This document shows positions 24,975 to 36,139 of a DNA stretch of 64,000 bases, piece by piece. Location: the NCBI GenBank assembly GCA_012861695.1, contig JAAOOA010000477.1:186001-250000 (forward strand), written 5' to 3'. The notes below the pieces were generated by a model. The model worked only from the letters and a program-made list of their open reading frames with translations. It ran no database searches and was not told the origin of the DNA. Every line of letters starts with the position of its first letter. Position 1 is the stretch's first letter. Made by a program: the position numbers and the translations under genes. The stretch comes from Trematomus loennbergii. Its lineage: Eukaryota > Chordata > Actinopteri > Perciformes > Nototheniidae.

Positions 24975-27830
24975 TTAAAGGGTTTCGATTTCCTGTATTG
25001 TGTTATATATTTGGGTGCATGTAAATGGTCTGCAAAGGCTGAAATCCCACAGTTTCCACTTCATAACACTGGCGCTTCTATTGGCTAGCGCTCCAACACA
25101 TTGTACGTGATAGGCTAAGGGGCAGGACATCTCTGAGCGGTTGACCAATCACAATAGAGCCGGCCAGCTAACCAATCAGAGCAGACTGGGCTCTGGTTTC
25201 AGACAGAGGGTGAAAAGAGGTGCTGCAGCACAGGCAGTATGAGAACAATAAATAGCTTTTTGAACATTAAAGCATGGAGACATGTCCCTAGAGACACTAC
25301 ATACTGATATACACCTGAACATCAGCAGGAGAGGACTCTTTAAAGTAGAGACACTACATACTGATATACACCTGAACATCAGCAGGAGAGGACTCTTTAA
25401 AGTAGAGACACTACATACTGATATACACCTGAACATCAGCAGGAGAGGACTCTTTAAAGTAGAGACACTACATACTGATATACACCTGAACATCAGCAGG
25501 AGAGGACTCTTTAAGTAGAGACACTACATACTGATATACACCTGAACATCAGCAGGAGAGGACTCTTTAAAGTAGAGACACTACATACTGATATACACCT
25601 GAACATCAGCAGGAGAGGACTCTTTAAAGTAGAGACACTACATACTGATATACACCTGAACATCAGCAGGAGAGGACTCTTTAAAGTAGAGACACTACAT
25701 ACTGATATACACCTGAACATCAGCAGAGAGACTCTTTAAAGTAGAGACACTACATACTGATATACACCTGAACATCAGCAGGAGAGGACTCTTTAAAGTA
25801 GAGACACTACATACTGATATACACCTGAACATCAGCAGAGAGGACTCTTTAAAGTAGAGACACTACATACTGATATACACCTGAACATCAGCAGGAGAGG
25901 ACTCTTTAAAGTAGAGACACTACATACTGATATACACCTGAACATCAGCAGTAGAGGACTCTTTAAAGTAGAGACACTACATACTGATATACACCTGAAC
26001 ATCAGCAGGAGAGGACTCTTTAAAGTAGAGACACTACATACTGATATACACCTGAACATCAGCAGGAGAGGACTCTTTAAAGTAGAGACACTACATACTG
26101 ATACACACCTGAACATCAGCAGGAGAGGACTCTTTAAAGTAGAGACACTACATACTGATATACACCTGAACATCAGCAGGAGAGGACTCGTTAAAGTAGA
26201 GACACTACATACTGATATACACCTGAACATCAGCAGAGAGGACTCTTTAAAGTAGAGACACTACATACTGATACACACCTGAACATCAGCAGGAGAGGAC
26301 TCTTTAAAGTAGAGACACTACATACTGATATACACCTGATCATCAGCAGGAGAGGACTCTTTAAAGTAGAGACACTACATGCTGATATACACCTGAACAT
26401 CAGCAGGAGAGGACTCGTTAAAGTAGAGACACTACATACTGATATACACCTGAACATCAGCAGGAGAGGACTCTTTAAAGTAGAGACACTACATACTGAT
26501 ATACACCTGAACATCAGCAGGAGAGGACTCTTTAAAGTAGAGACACTACATAACTGATATACACCTGAACATCAGCAGGAGAGGACTCTTTAAAGTAGAG
26601 ACACTACATACTGATATACACCTGAACATCAGCAGGAGAGGACTCTTTAAAGTAGAGACACTACATACTGATATACACCTGAACATCAGCAGGAGAGGAC
26701 TCTTTAAGTAGAGACACTACATACTGATATACACCTGAACATCAGCAGTAGAGGACTCTTTAAAGTAGAGACACTACATACTGATATACACCTGAACATC
26801 AGCAGGAGAGGACTCTTTAAAGTAGAGACACTACATACTGATATACACCTGAACATCAGCAGGAGAGGACTCTTTAAAGTAGAGACACTACTACTGATAC
26901 ACACCTGAACATCAGCAGGAGAGGACTCTTTAAAGTAGAGACACTACATACTGATATACACCTGAACATCAGCAGGAGAGGACTCGTTAAAGTAGAGACA
27001 CTACATACTGATATACACCTGAACATCAGCAGGAGAGGACTCTTTAAAGTAGAGACACTACATACTGATACACACCTGAACATCAGCAGGAGAGGACTCT
27101 TTAAAGTAGAGACACTACATACTGATATACACCTGATCATCAGCAGGAGAGGACTCTTTAAAGTAAGACACTACTGCTGATATACACCTGAACATCAGCA
27201 GGAGAGGACTCGTTAAAGTAGAGACACTACATACTGATATACACCTGAACATCAGCAGGAGAGGACTCTTTAAAGTAGAGACACTACATACTGATACACA
27301 CCTGAACATCAGCAGGAGAGGACTCTTTAAATTAGAGACACTACATACTGATATACACCTGAACATCAGCAGGAGAGGACTCTTTAAAGTAGAGACACTA
27401 CATACTGACATACACCTGATCATCAGCAGGAGAGGACTCTTTAAAGTAGAGACACTACATACTGATATACACCTGAACATCAGCAGGAGAGGACTCTTTA
27501 AAGTAGAGACACTACATACTGATATACACCTGAACATCAGCAGGAGAGGACTCTTTAAAGTAGAGACACTACATACTGATATACACCTGAACATCAGCAG
27601 GAGAGGACTCTTTAAAGTAGAGACACTACATACTGATATACACCTGAACATCAGCAGGAGAGGACTCTTTAAAGTAGAGACATTACATACTGATATACAC
27701 CTGAACATCAGCAGGAGAGGACTCTTTAAAGTAGAGACACTACATACTGTATACACCTGAACATCAGCAGGAGAGGACTCTTTAAAGTAGAGACACTACA
27801 TACTGATATACACCTGAAAATGTGCTTAAT
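24975..27830. mobile_element. MITE carrying a 57-bp minisatellite
   Basis: The left part (24975-25290) reads like a common acanthopterygian MITE, with words such as TGTATTGTGTTATATATTTG, GGGCTCTGGTTTCAGACAGA and GAGGTGCTGCAGCACAGGC. It ends at AACATTAAAGCATGGAGACA. The right terminal sequence CACCTGAAAATGTGCTTAAT is at 27811-27830. Between them the last internal segment has been amplified. A copy without the array is at 36896-37375, and truncated left parts lie in units A and D. Confidence 0.75.
25291..27818 (+). repeat. 57-bp minisatellite, about 44 copies
   Basis: The unit begins GAGACACTACATACTGATAT and continues ACACCTGAACATCAGCAGGA and GAGGACTCTTTAAAGTA. Because 57 is a multiple of three, long open frames appear on both strands with a 19-residue period, but they have no start context or splice support. 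Point variants repeat at a fixed offset of about 796 bp, revealing a higher-order duplication. Confidence 0.98.
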
Positions 27831-28290
27831 AGGTTTCAGACGCCTTAAACAGACATTTTTAACTCGTTTCTTTCCTTTATCTTTGTGTTACTTACAGTTG
27901 AAGAGTTGCTTGGCCTCCGATGATTTTGATGATATGATGCGATGTGTTTGCTCAAAATAAAATAACAAACTTGTACACATGCAACAAAGAAAAGAGGCCT
28001 TTACAATAGTCAAACAATAGGCAAAACTCAAATAAAATAACAAACAACTTAGGTGTTCTTTCTTTCTTGAAATATAACTTAATAACTTAAGGGTAATTGA
28101 ACGGTTAAAACTGTTCCTCACGGTGTCTTTCTGACAGGTTGCTGCCCATCACTGTCACTTAAAGGAGGCGCCGTGGGAATTGTAGTCTTTCATAGTGTGT
28201 TGACTACAGACGTCACGATTAGGTGGCCTTTCTTATAAAAACTAAATACTGGCTCTAACATATATACTTTGCAACTTATTTCTTTAGATT
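27831..28290. other. Astacin intron sequence paralogous to unit C
   Basis: Near-identical to 38085-38550. No gene is seen. Confidence 0.6.
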
Positions 28291-28376
28291 GTTTATGTTC
28301 GCACCACCAGATACCAAAGCAGATTCCTTGTATGTTTAAACGTACCTGGCAATAAACTGATTCTGATTCTGATGCA
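28291..28376 (+). repeat. LINE 3' tail with GATTCT repeats
   Basis: The sequence TACCTGGCAATAAAC followed by TGATTCTGATTCTGATG is the typical 3' terminus of a fish non-LTR retrotransposon. Only the tail is present. The duplicate is at 38550-38625. Confidence 0.7.
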
Positions 28377-28440
28377 TACTCTCTTATGCTTTGACCTCTT
28401 CTGTCTGGCCTTATATGGACAATTAAAGGACACGAACAAC

Positions 28441-28679
28441 ATGGCCTCTCTTCTGCCTGAAAGTAAAAGCAGTTCTGACATGTTGACGTTGTTCCCTCAG
28501 ATATCTGCCTCTGAGAGAGAGTCCCGACGTGTCGCCTCAGGGCAGAGAGAGAGACAAGATTTCAGAGACGTGTCCCATCACTGAGGAGCGGGAGGAATGT
28601 GGGAGATCAGGATGGAGACGGTTGAGATTGACTTTCACTGATCGACAGACGAGGAAAGAGCCACACATGACTTGAAAAG
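28441..28679 (+). other. Unrecognised open stretch, frameshifted copy
   Basis: Starts MASLLPESKSSSDMLTLFPQ. The duplicate at 38692-38928 is open for 78 codons. Here two bases are missing in a GAGAGA run near 28520, which moves the frame. The region is GC-richer than its surroundings and rich in Ser, Glu and Arg codons. I do not recognise a family and see no clear splice sites. Confidence 0.25.
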
Positions 28680-29824
28680 GAAAGTTACATTAGCTTGAAA
28701 TGCTTTTGTGTCCTCCCTGCTGTATTGTCTTCCTTTAAAATAGAAAATGTTCTTTTGTTTGTGCTTCAGTTGTGTTTATTGACACTGCATAACGATCTTT
28801 AAAGAAGGATCACTGTGTAGATGACACTGAGGATGATTGAGCAAGCTGTGTTTTAAATAGTATGTGAACATAAATTGTTATTTCACTTGTTTTTCAGTGG
28901 CATTTCTGGATTGAGGCGTACATTTGAAACTTCTCATTAAAGTAAATGCTGATTTTCCATTCTGAGGAAAACACAATAGTTTTAGTGGTGATGCTTAAAT
29001 ACCTGTGTCATTAAAGCAGTTCTGTAAAGGTGTGTTAGCAGGTCTCTCCATGTGAACTGTGAGGATGTGTCGCCCCCTAGTGGACAAACATCTACACTTA
29101 CATGCAGTCAAGATTTTTACTGTAGTTACATTCTGAGGTACTTATTTTTATCTTGAATATGTTTTTATGTATTAATTTGTCTTTCAAATAAAGTATACTG
29201 TGTTATTACCCCTGTCATTCATTCTATCAGAGTCCTTTCTGTACAAAGCCATCGTTGTTCATTCATTAAAAGCCGAGCATTGATCTGCAGAATGAAGCTG
29301 TTAATCAATATCAACATTAAACGTTCAAACACCTTCTTCTTTTTTTGGAGTATCGGAAGAAAGATGTGGAAATCATCTTCACATTATTGAGGTTTTAATA
29401 AAGAAAATACCTTTTATTTCCTAAAAGAACCGAGGTTGATTTGGTTTAAAATCGGCATGCAGATAAAATTAGTGTTAAAACATGATAAATAAATACATAA
29501 AAGTACTTCTTTTTTAAATAAGTGCTTTTAAAAATAAGTGCTGGTAATAAAAATCACATCAACCCAAATGTTAAAATATGTAAAATATAAAACATATATG
29601 TAAAATGTAAAATATAAAATACACACGGGAGGGAAAATATCTTAAAATAAAGTCAACCAAATGTCCCTAAAAGTGTTTAAAACCCAGGCCGAGGTCTAGA
29701 GAGGTGGTGCAGGTGAGACATGGGACACGCCTCGGATGATGTTTTAAAAAATACTTTATTAAGGGCTTATTTGAGGGTGTTTTTAGAGCATGGATGTATA
29801 ATAAGAACAGTTTAGGATACAGAC
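28680..29824. other. Astacin intron sequence, AT-rich
   Basis: 28916-29400 is paralogous to 1790-2480 and 39170-39660. The rest (29430-29660) is very AT-rich with ATAAAATAT-like words. No gene is seen. Confidence 0.55.
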
Positions 29825-30002
29825 CGGACTGGATGTTCTCCCACAGGATGCGGATGTGCTGGTCTCTGTCAGAGCGGCACTGCTCGTGGCTGAACCGAGC
29901 GCGTGCAGCAGCTCGTGTTGAACCGTGCTGTGATACAGGCAGCCCTGCCGGTCCAGAGACACCGTCTGGGAGTAGCCCCGACGCCCCACGTACGAGTAAC
30001 AC
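29825..30002 (-). CDS. Astacin exon with the zinc-binding motif
   Basis: The exon starts after TTGTTGCAG and ends at CCG|GTCTGT. It encodes CYSYVGRRGYSQTVSLDRQG, then HELLHALG. After a one-base loss it continues, in the next frame, with SHEQCRSDRDQHIRILWENI. The family motif is HExxHxxGFxHEQ: the first two His ligands and the catalytic Glu are in frame, and the third His is in the shifted frame. The Phe codon has TT where TTT is expected. Only this unit in the window retains the exon. Confidence 0.85.
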
Positions 30003-30024
30003 CTGCAACAAACAGAACATTTAC

Positions 30025-30414
30025 AGGTCTCCTATCATGCAAATTGCACTTTTTCATGTCCTTTGTACATAAATATGTGTCCCCAGTGTGTCAGGGAACT
30101 CACAAAGTGTCAGAAAATAAAACCCTCTCTCTTTTTCTCCGTACCCAAATCTCTAAAAACGGGGGAACAACAGAGCTGATCCAGATTTGCGTCCGATATG
30201 ACGTAATATCTGAAATGTGGGCGGGCTTTACACCCATGGCCCTATCAGAAACGTTGCTATCAGACACGTCGCTACGTGTTTTGGACGTAATATGGTCTTT
30301 GTTTACATTAGCAAGCATCGCTAACACTCAGAGCTAACCTGTACTGGAGAGAGTATGTGTAAAAAAGCAGGAAATTAAAAAAACGGATGCTCAAAATAGT
30401 ACAATAGGAGACCT
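30025..30414. mobile_element. Unexpanded relative of the TTAA MITE
   Basis: The ends AGGTCTCCTAT and its complement (ending at 30414) define a 390-bp element, with TTAA on the right (30415-30418) and TTAC on the left. Internally it holds one copy of the sequence that forms the 37-bp minisatellite elsewhere (TTCATGTCCTTTGTACATAA), then CTCTCTCTTTTTCTCCGTA. It sits in the astacin intron between the exons at 30469 and 30002. Confidence 0.75.
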
Positions 30415-30660
30415 TTAAGAATCATAATCTGTTTTTTTGCAAAGTAGGTTTACAAATACGAGCTTTACCCGCCGTCTGACTGGATGTTCAGGAAGTCTCT
30501 CTGGCTCGTGCGTCTGACGAAGCGACTGCAGGAAACATCGTGGAAGGAAGTCAGGCCGTGCTCGATGATGGAGCGCTCACGAGAAGCTGAGGAGAAAGAA
30601 ACAAAGCAGCTGTGGTTCAATGGAGGTCAAGGGTCACATTCAGGTTCTTAGACTTTTCCT

Positions 30661-31089
30661 CAGAGGTGGGAGAAGTACTCAGATCTGTACTTGAGTAAAA
30701 GTAGAAGTACCAGAGTGTAGGAATACTCAATAAAAGTCCTGCGTTCAAAATGTGACTCAAGTAAAAGTAGAAAAGTATTATCATCAAAATATAGTTAAAG
30801 TAGCGACAGTAAAAGTAGTCATTGTGCAGATTGGTCCATTTCAGAATAATATATATGTTTTATAATGATTGATCATTAAAGTGTTCTCAAAGCTGGTAAA
30901 GGTGCAGCTAGTTTGAATGACTTTGTATACTGCAGGGTAGCTTGTGAATTTACTCCAGGTGGAACTAAAGTCTGATTTAACACTTGATTATATTTCACAT
31001 CATTCATCCAGATCTGTAAAGTAACTAAAGGTATTAAATAATTGTAGTGGAGTAAAAGTAACGTAGCAAAAATTGCACTTAAGTACAGA
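30661..31089 (+). repeat. Dispersed hAT-like non-autonomous repeat
   Basis: Begins CAGAGGTGGGAGAAGTACTC and contains AAAGTAGCGACAGTAAAAGT and GCAGATTGGTCCATTTCAGA. This is a high-copy sequence of spiny-rayed fishes. Other copies in the window are 45512-46016, 37002-37302 (partial), 8513-8700 and 57953-58130. Confidence 0.75.
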
Positions 31090-31765
31090 CTGTTAAAGGT
31101 GATTTAAACCTGAGAGCAGGATTAGCTGAAAAGAGTCCAAGGAAGCTTATTTAAAAGTTAACAGCATTTAATTAAACACATGATACGGTGATACAAATGG
31201 AATGTGTAAGAGTGGTGCGGCTCTCCCGTTCGCGTGGGGTGCCGCTGCCTCCTCCCAGCTGTTGTTTATCGCGTGGCCGGGGTAGAGAGAGAGCGTTTTT
31301 TCCTGTCCATCATATGTTATAGTCTATAGTCCTCTCCTATTGGCCGGTCTCGACGGGGGGCGGGTCTTCCTCCCGGGTTCGTTCCTCTGTGATTAATATC
31401 GCATCTAATAAGAGGATTTAGACGTTGTGTGTTTATTGTATAACTCCACAAGCCTTTACTCCTCATATTTCTTACAAGACCCATTTTCAAACAGTCTGTT
31501 CAGGGAGGAGGAAGTGTTCACCAGCTGCTCTTAAACAGGGACCATAACACAGCGTTGTGAAATATAGCTATATCTCCAGATGTGTAAAGAGATGTCCTTT
31601 ATGTATTGAGAAATATTCCTACTTATGCTCAATACACTATTTGAAAAGCCTCTTGGATCAGCTGTAAAATGCATCGTCACAAAGTTAAATAACAAGCCTC
31701 AACAGTTCTTCCTCCACTCCCTCTTGGCAAACTGCCACTGACAGGTTGAAACACTGTAAGAGAAG
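31090..31765 (+). promoter_or_regulatory. TRIM copy 2 upstream region
   Basis: Paralogous to 8701-8933 plus 11280-11720, without the hAT insertion (empty site GTCTATAG near 31323). No coding signal is seen. Confidence 0.55.
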
Positions 31766-31782
31766 AGTTTCATTTCCCGGAA
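31766..31782 (+). promoter_or_regulatory. Degenerate ISRE overlapping a GAS site, TRIM copy 2
   Basis: AGTTTCATTTCCC, with one base fewer than the ISRE spacing. TTCCCGGAA (31774-31782) is a good GAS-type palindrome. Confidence 0.5.
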
Positions 31783-34312
31783 ATCAAAGCTGAAGTTTGT
31801 CTGAGCGACAGCAGAGCAGCAGCCGAGACAAGTCTCTGTTTCTCTGAAGAAACACTCAACTGAATCCAGCAGCTTTTTATCAACAACACAGCAGGACTCT
31901 GCAAACACTGGTGAGTACACTACAGACACATCACTAACTAAAATTATCAAAGCTGGATTCATATAAAGAATATTATACAATATAAATGTGTCAGTTAAGA
32001 TAAAAACCTCAACTTTTACATTACAATGTAAACTCTGGTTAAGTTAGGTAGAGAGCATACAGTCAAAGCTAGCATTAGCTTATGCTATTTTCATATTTCC
32101 TGTATTTGAAAACATCTTTATAATTGACTCTATTAAACAAAGTAGAATCTAAATATTAGATTTGTTCTGGACTGTCCAAAGCAAGGGATCTGGTGTGTTA
32201 CAAGTGTTGCTTATAAAAAGGCATGACAATTAGATATTTCATCTTATATCATTGTACACACTGTGGTAAGTAGCCTTGAGCTTTGAACCTGTTTCTGTAG
32301 TAACTGCTGTCTGCCTTTTGAAGCTGATAACGTTTACTGTTTTTTACTAGTATTAACTTCAGTGATGCTCAGCAGGAGGTTTCACTCCTCTGTTCAACAA
32401 CGGCAAAATCCCCCAACAGTATTAGAGCTTACACATTGTGTTTCTTAGAGTTTAAACTGAATGCTGCTATGATTTTCCAGATTTATTTATAATATTAACA
32501 AACAGAGAGATTTTTAACATTTAACAATAACAGTGTACTGCAAATTTGAGCAATCTTTCACCCTCCGCATAATCATGATACATCAGCAGAGTTCAGTATC
32601 ACCATCTATTTGACTTATAGCAAACAGATACAAGAGATTAAATCATATATACATTACAGTTTTTGTTTTTTTCACACGTTTTGTCCTCAGAGAGACATGT
32701 CTGCTGCCAGCTGTCTGCTGACTGAAGATCAGTTTCTGTGCTCCATCTGTCTGGATGTGTTCACTGATCCAGTCGCATACCATGTGGACACAACTTCTGT
32801 AAAGCCTGCATCTCAACACTGGGATAGAAATGTCCCGAGTCAGTGTCCCAACTGTAAAGAGGTTTTCAACATAAAGCCTGAGCTGCGGGTCAACACTTTC
32901 ATCTCTGAGATGGCTGCTCAGTTCAGACAGTCAGCTCAACAGAAAGCCAGCAGCAGCAGCTCAGAGCAACAAGTTGTCAAACCAGGAGAAGTTCCCTGTG
33001 ACGTCTGCACTGGAACCAGACTGAAGGCCCTGAAGTCCTGCCTGGTGTGTCTGGAGTCCTACTGTGAGACTCACCTGGAGCTCACCTGACAAGGCAGGCT
33101 GAAGAAACATCAGCTGATCGACCCTGAGGAGAACCTGGAAAGCAGGATGTGTGTGAAGCACGATAAACTGCTGGAGCTGTTCTGTAAGACCGACCAGGTG
33201 TGTGTCTGCATGCTCTGCACCTTTCAGACCACAAGACACATGATGTTGTTCCTCTGAAAGAAGGATATGAAGGAAAGAAGGCTGAGCTGGGGAAGACAGA
33301 GGCTGAAATTCAGCAGATGATCCAGAAGAGACGACTGAAGATTCAGGAGATGAATCGCTCAGTGGAGCTCAGTAAGGAAGGAGCAGACAGAGAGATAGCA
33401 GATGGTGTTCAGGTCTTCACCGCTCTGAAGGAGTCTGTTGAGAGAAGCCAGGCCGAGCTCATCGACACCATCAAAGAGAAGCAGAGAGAGACAGAGGAAC
33501 AGGCTGAAGGCTTCATCAAAGAGCTGGAACAGGAAATCTCTGAGCTGAAGAAGAGAAGCTCTGAGGTGGAGCAGCTGTCACGCTCTGAAGACCAGCTCCA
33601 CCTCCTCCAAAGCTTCACGTCCCTGAACGCTGCTCCACCCACCAAGAACTGGACAGAAGTCAGGGTCCGTCCACCTTCATATGAGGGGACTGTGAGGAGA
33701 GCTGTGACTCAGCTGGAGGAGACGCTCAGTAAACAGATGAAGAAGCTGCTTGAGGTGGAGCTGAAGAGGGTCCAGCAGTATGAGGTGGAGGTGACTCTTG
33801 ATCCTGATACAGCACATCCCAACTCATCCTGTCTGATGATGGAAAACAAGTTAAACTGGTGATGTGAGAAGAATCTCCCAGACAATCCAGAGAGATTTGA
33901 TATTGTCTGTGTCTTAGCAAAGCAGAGTTTCTCTTCAGGAAGATTTTATTACGAGGTTCAGGTTAAAGGGAAGACTGTGGGATTTAGGAGTGGCCAGAGA
34001 GTCGATCAACAGGAAGGGACATCACACCTCCTCAGAAGGTTACTGGTGATAGTGTTGAGGAATGAAAATGAGTACAGCTTTGCTGGTCCTCAGTCCGTCT
34101 CTCTCTGAAGTCTCAGCCTGAGAAGGTGGGGGTGTTTGTGGATTATGAGGAGGGTCTGGTCTCCTTTTATGATGTTGATGCTGCAGCTCTGATCTACTCC
34201 TTCACTGGCTGCTGCTTCAAAGAGAAACTCTACCCATACTTTGTCCCAGTCTTAATGATGGTGGTAAAAACTCTGCCCTCTGATCATCTCTCCTGTCAAT
34301 CACACTGAGTAG
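31783..34312 (+). pseudogene. TRIM copy 2, frameshifted
   Basis: Exon 1 ends at 31910, and the coding exon starts after TCCTCAG with ATG at 32697. An indel at about 32776 puts the middle of the RING (CGHNFCKAC) out of frame. A second indel near 32815 restores it, so the frame runs 159 codons with a scrambled RING core. Indels near 33080-33105 break the end of B-box 1, and one near 33222 breaks B-box 2. The coiled coil (33225-33790) is open and identical to the other copies. After PRY residues LDPDTAHP a one-base loss, shared with copies 3 and 4, ends the frame at 33862. PRY-SPRY sequence continues out of frame to TAG at 34310-34312. Confidence 0.85.
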
Positions 34313-35210
34313 AACAACCATTTGATTTTCTACAGAAAGATTCACTCTCACTAAATGTAATAAATGTATTCAACTGGGGAAGTACATTGTACACATTGTT
34401 AATGTTTCAGAATCTGATCACATATGGTTCACCTTGATGAGACGCATAAAAACACATAAAATACTGATGAGTATGTTCTAATGTACTCTAGTTTATTCTA
34501 CGGATTGCACTACCTGCCGTCATGACTTGAAGTGATCAGAAAACTATTTACTCAGAAATAAACTTTTACCACTTCTTTATATGTCAGGGGGACAAGAAAA
34601 GTATTTATTGTCTCAGAATTGTGTGTTCAAAAAGTGTTTCATACTTGCAGACATTACTAGTGGAAGTAATGCACTCCTTTTTCATTAGTAAAATACTGAT
34701 ATATATTTTTTTTATAATTTTCAATTGAGGGGAAAATGATGGGTCTCTGGTGTGTTTTAAAGGGGAAGTTCAGGATTGATTATTGAATTATAGTATATTG
34801 GTACAAAATGTATTTACAGTTACTTGGAGAATCAACAATACCTGATCATTAAACATTAGGCTGCAGTGGTTTAACAAACCAGGGAAATTAAATGTTACAT
34901 CTCAGCTGTCTGTTGTGTTATGTTAATTGTATTTCGTCCACCTCTCTGCACACTGCTTGTAAAGTTTGAACAAAGCCTCAATGGATTAAAAAAAAGGAAC
35001 AAAGAATGTTATTTTTGTGTTTTTTTAAATGTACTTACTGAAGTACAGTTTTCACTAGTTCTCAATTAGGGAAAGTATCTTAAAAAATGTACTTAACTAT
35101 TTCCATTTCTACTTAACTACATTTGTCTGATAGATTTGGTTCTTCTGAAGCTTTATAAACTATTTAAAACCCTCTTGGATCAGCTGATCATAGATATTAA
35201 GATTGCTGTA
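34313..35210 (+). other. TRIM 3' flank of unit B
   Basis: Contains an AATAAA about 48 bp after the stop. Nearly identical to units C and D. No gene is seen. Confidence 0.65.
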
Positions 35211-35465
35211 TATGTTTGTTAGAAATAAGGCCATCAACTGGTTAGCTTAGCTTAGCATAAAGACTGGAAACAGGGGAAGACAAAGCCAGCCTGTCCAAAG
35301 GTAACAAAATCCACCTATCAGCAGCTCTGAATCCAGTTTGTTTAATCCATACCAAATCAGAGGAGTAAAAACATCAATAAGACGTTTAACAGGGGATTAT
35401 GGGTCGGGCTATTTCTTGACTGGGACCAAAACAAGTTGCCAAATTGTTTTTACATTTCAGTTTTC
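35211..35465 (+). repeat. Dispersed repeat with AGCTTAGCTTAGCATAAAGA core, unit B
   Basis: Same as 15355-15600. The 71-codon stretch at 35338-35553 is identical to the other copies. Confidence 0.6.
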
Positions 35466-35565
35466 GTACAGAGATATATTAAGTACACTTAAATGTGTAT
35501 TTTGTCACTCACTATTTCCCCCTTTTCCTAGTATATATGCTAAACTAAGCTAATCTAAGTGTCTG

Positions 35566-36139
35566 ATGGCTGCAGCCTGTGTCAGTGAGAGCGGTCTGAC
35601 TGGTTGGACTGCTTCTAATGATTATGATCTCATTCTTCACCTTGAACACACTCCAGCACTGCCTGTACAGGTGAGACTAACTCACTGCAAACGTCCCGTC
35701 TGACTGGGAGATAAATAAAGGGTTTTTTAAATATCAAAATTGCATGAAATATGCTTGTAAAGTCTATTTTATTAATGCCCTGTTTATAAGATGGAGCTTA
35801 TCATTTGAAATGTCATTATTTTTAAAGAGGTGGATGGTGAATAATATTACAATTAAAAATGTTTCACTCACATCATGACTTTGTTTTTTATTACAGTACA
35901 CGTTTTCTGAAATGTTATCTTTAAATATACTAACGCATACAGAAACAGCACAGAAATGTGTACACTGGTTAAAACCAGGATCACATTCTTGTTTTATTGT
36001 CGACTTATTAGAGTCAAAGGTTTTTACAGAGGGGAGTTTTGATATGGGTTTGTACCACTACATAAATCCAGAAAAACTGTCAGCAGCCTTTAAGAAAAAT
36101 CTATTCTCCACATGTTTTTTAGGGAAACAGATGTTATAA
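35566..36139 (+). CDS. Two-exon small gene candidate, intact copy (115 codons)
   Basis: Exon a (35566-35670) encodes 35 residues starting MAAACVSESGLTGWTASNDY. An in-frame TAA lies five codons before the ATG. The donor is CAG|gtgaga. The 226-bp intron ends in a TTGTTTTTTATTACAG acceptor. Exon b (35897-36139) continues in phase 0 and encodes 80 more residues, including HWLKPGSHS, FDMGLYHYI and the C-terminus CFLGKQML. No signal peptide or membrane segment stands out. Exon a is clearly GC-richer than the intron. The structure is kept in all five units, but only this copy is open throughout. I do not recognise the protein. It could be a small unannotated gene, a last-exon piece of a larger transcript started at the TRIM promoter, or a fossil. 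Confidence 0.4.

Larger units (their letters stand above)
22319..30586 (-). pseudogene. Astacin-family metalloprotease of unit B, catalytic exons
   Basis: Four coding exons are in consistent splice phase on the minus strand: 30586-30469 (SRERSIIEHGLTSFHDVSC and following), 30002-29825 (zinc site), 23646-23565 (GWAYAFDKINTLNLNTPYDY and Met-turn) and 22631-22505 (YAFSGNNMPTM to LYTC and stop). A 3' UTR exon starts at 22406, with AATAAA (complement 22319-22324). Together they give the C-terminal two-thirds of an astacin catalytic domain, close to fish six-cysteine astacins such as nephrosin and hatching enzymes, which are secreted zinc endopeptidases. Problems: one base is missing inside the zinc motif (near 29893), the Met-turn Tyr is replaced by His, and no signal peptide, propeptide or N-terminal mature exon is found between 30586 and the TRIM gene. 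The second intron is 6.2 kb and contains the 57-bp minisatellite. It is a pseudogene as assembled. The frameshift could be an assembly error. Confidence 0.85.

Noticed and set aside
25176..27756. Many open frames with a 19-residue repeat (MFRCISVCSVSTLKSPLLL on the minus strand)
   Set aside because: 57 bp equals 19 codons, so any stop-free phase stays open. The frames are broken wherever a unit has an indel, and the sequence is MITE-derived.
25291..27818. CRISPR-like array of regularly spaced repeats
   Set aside because: The repeats are directly adjacent with no variable spacers, in a vertebrate genome and within a MITE.
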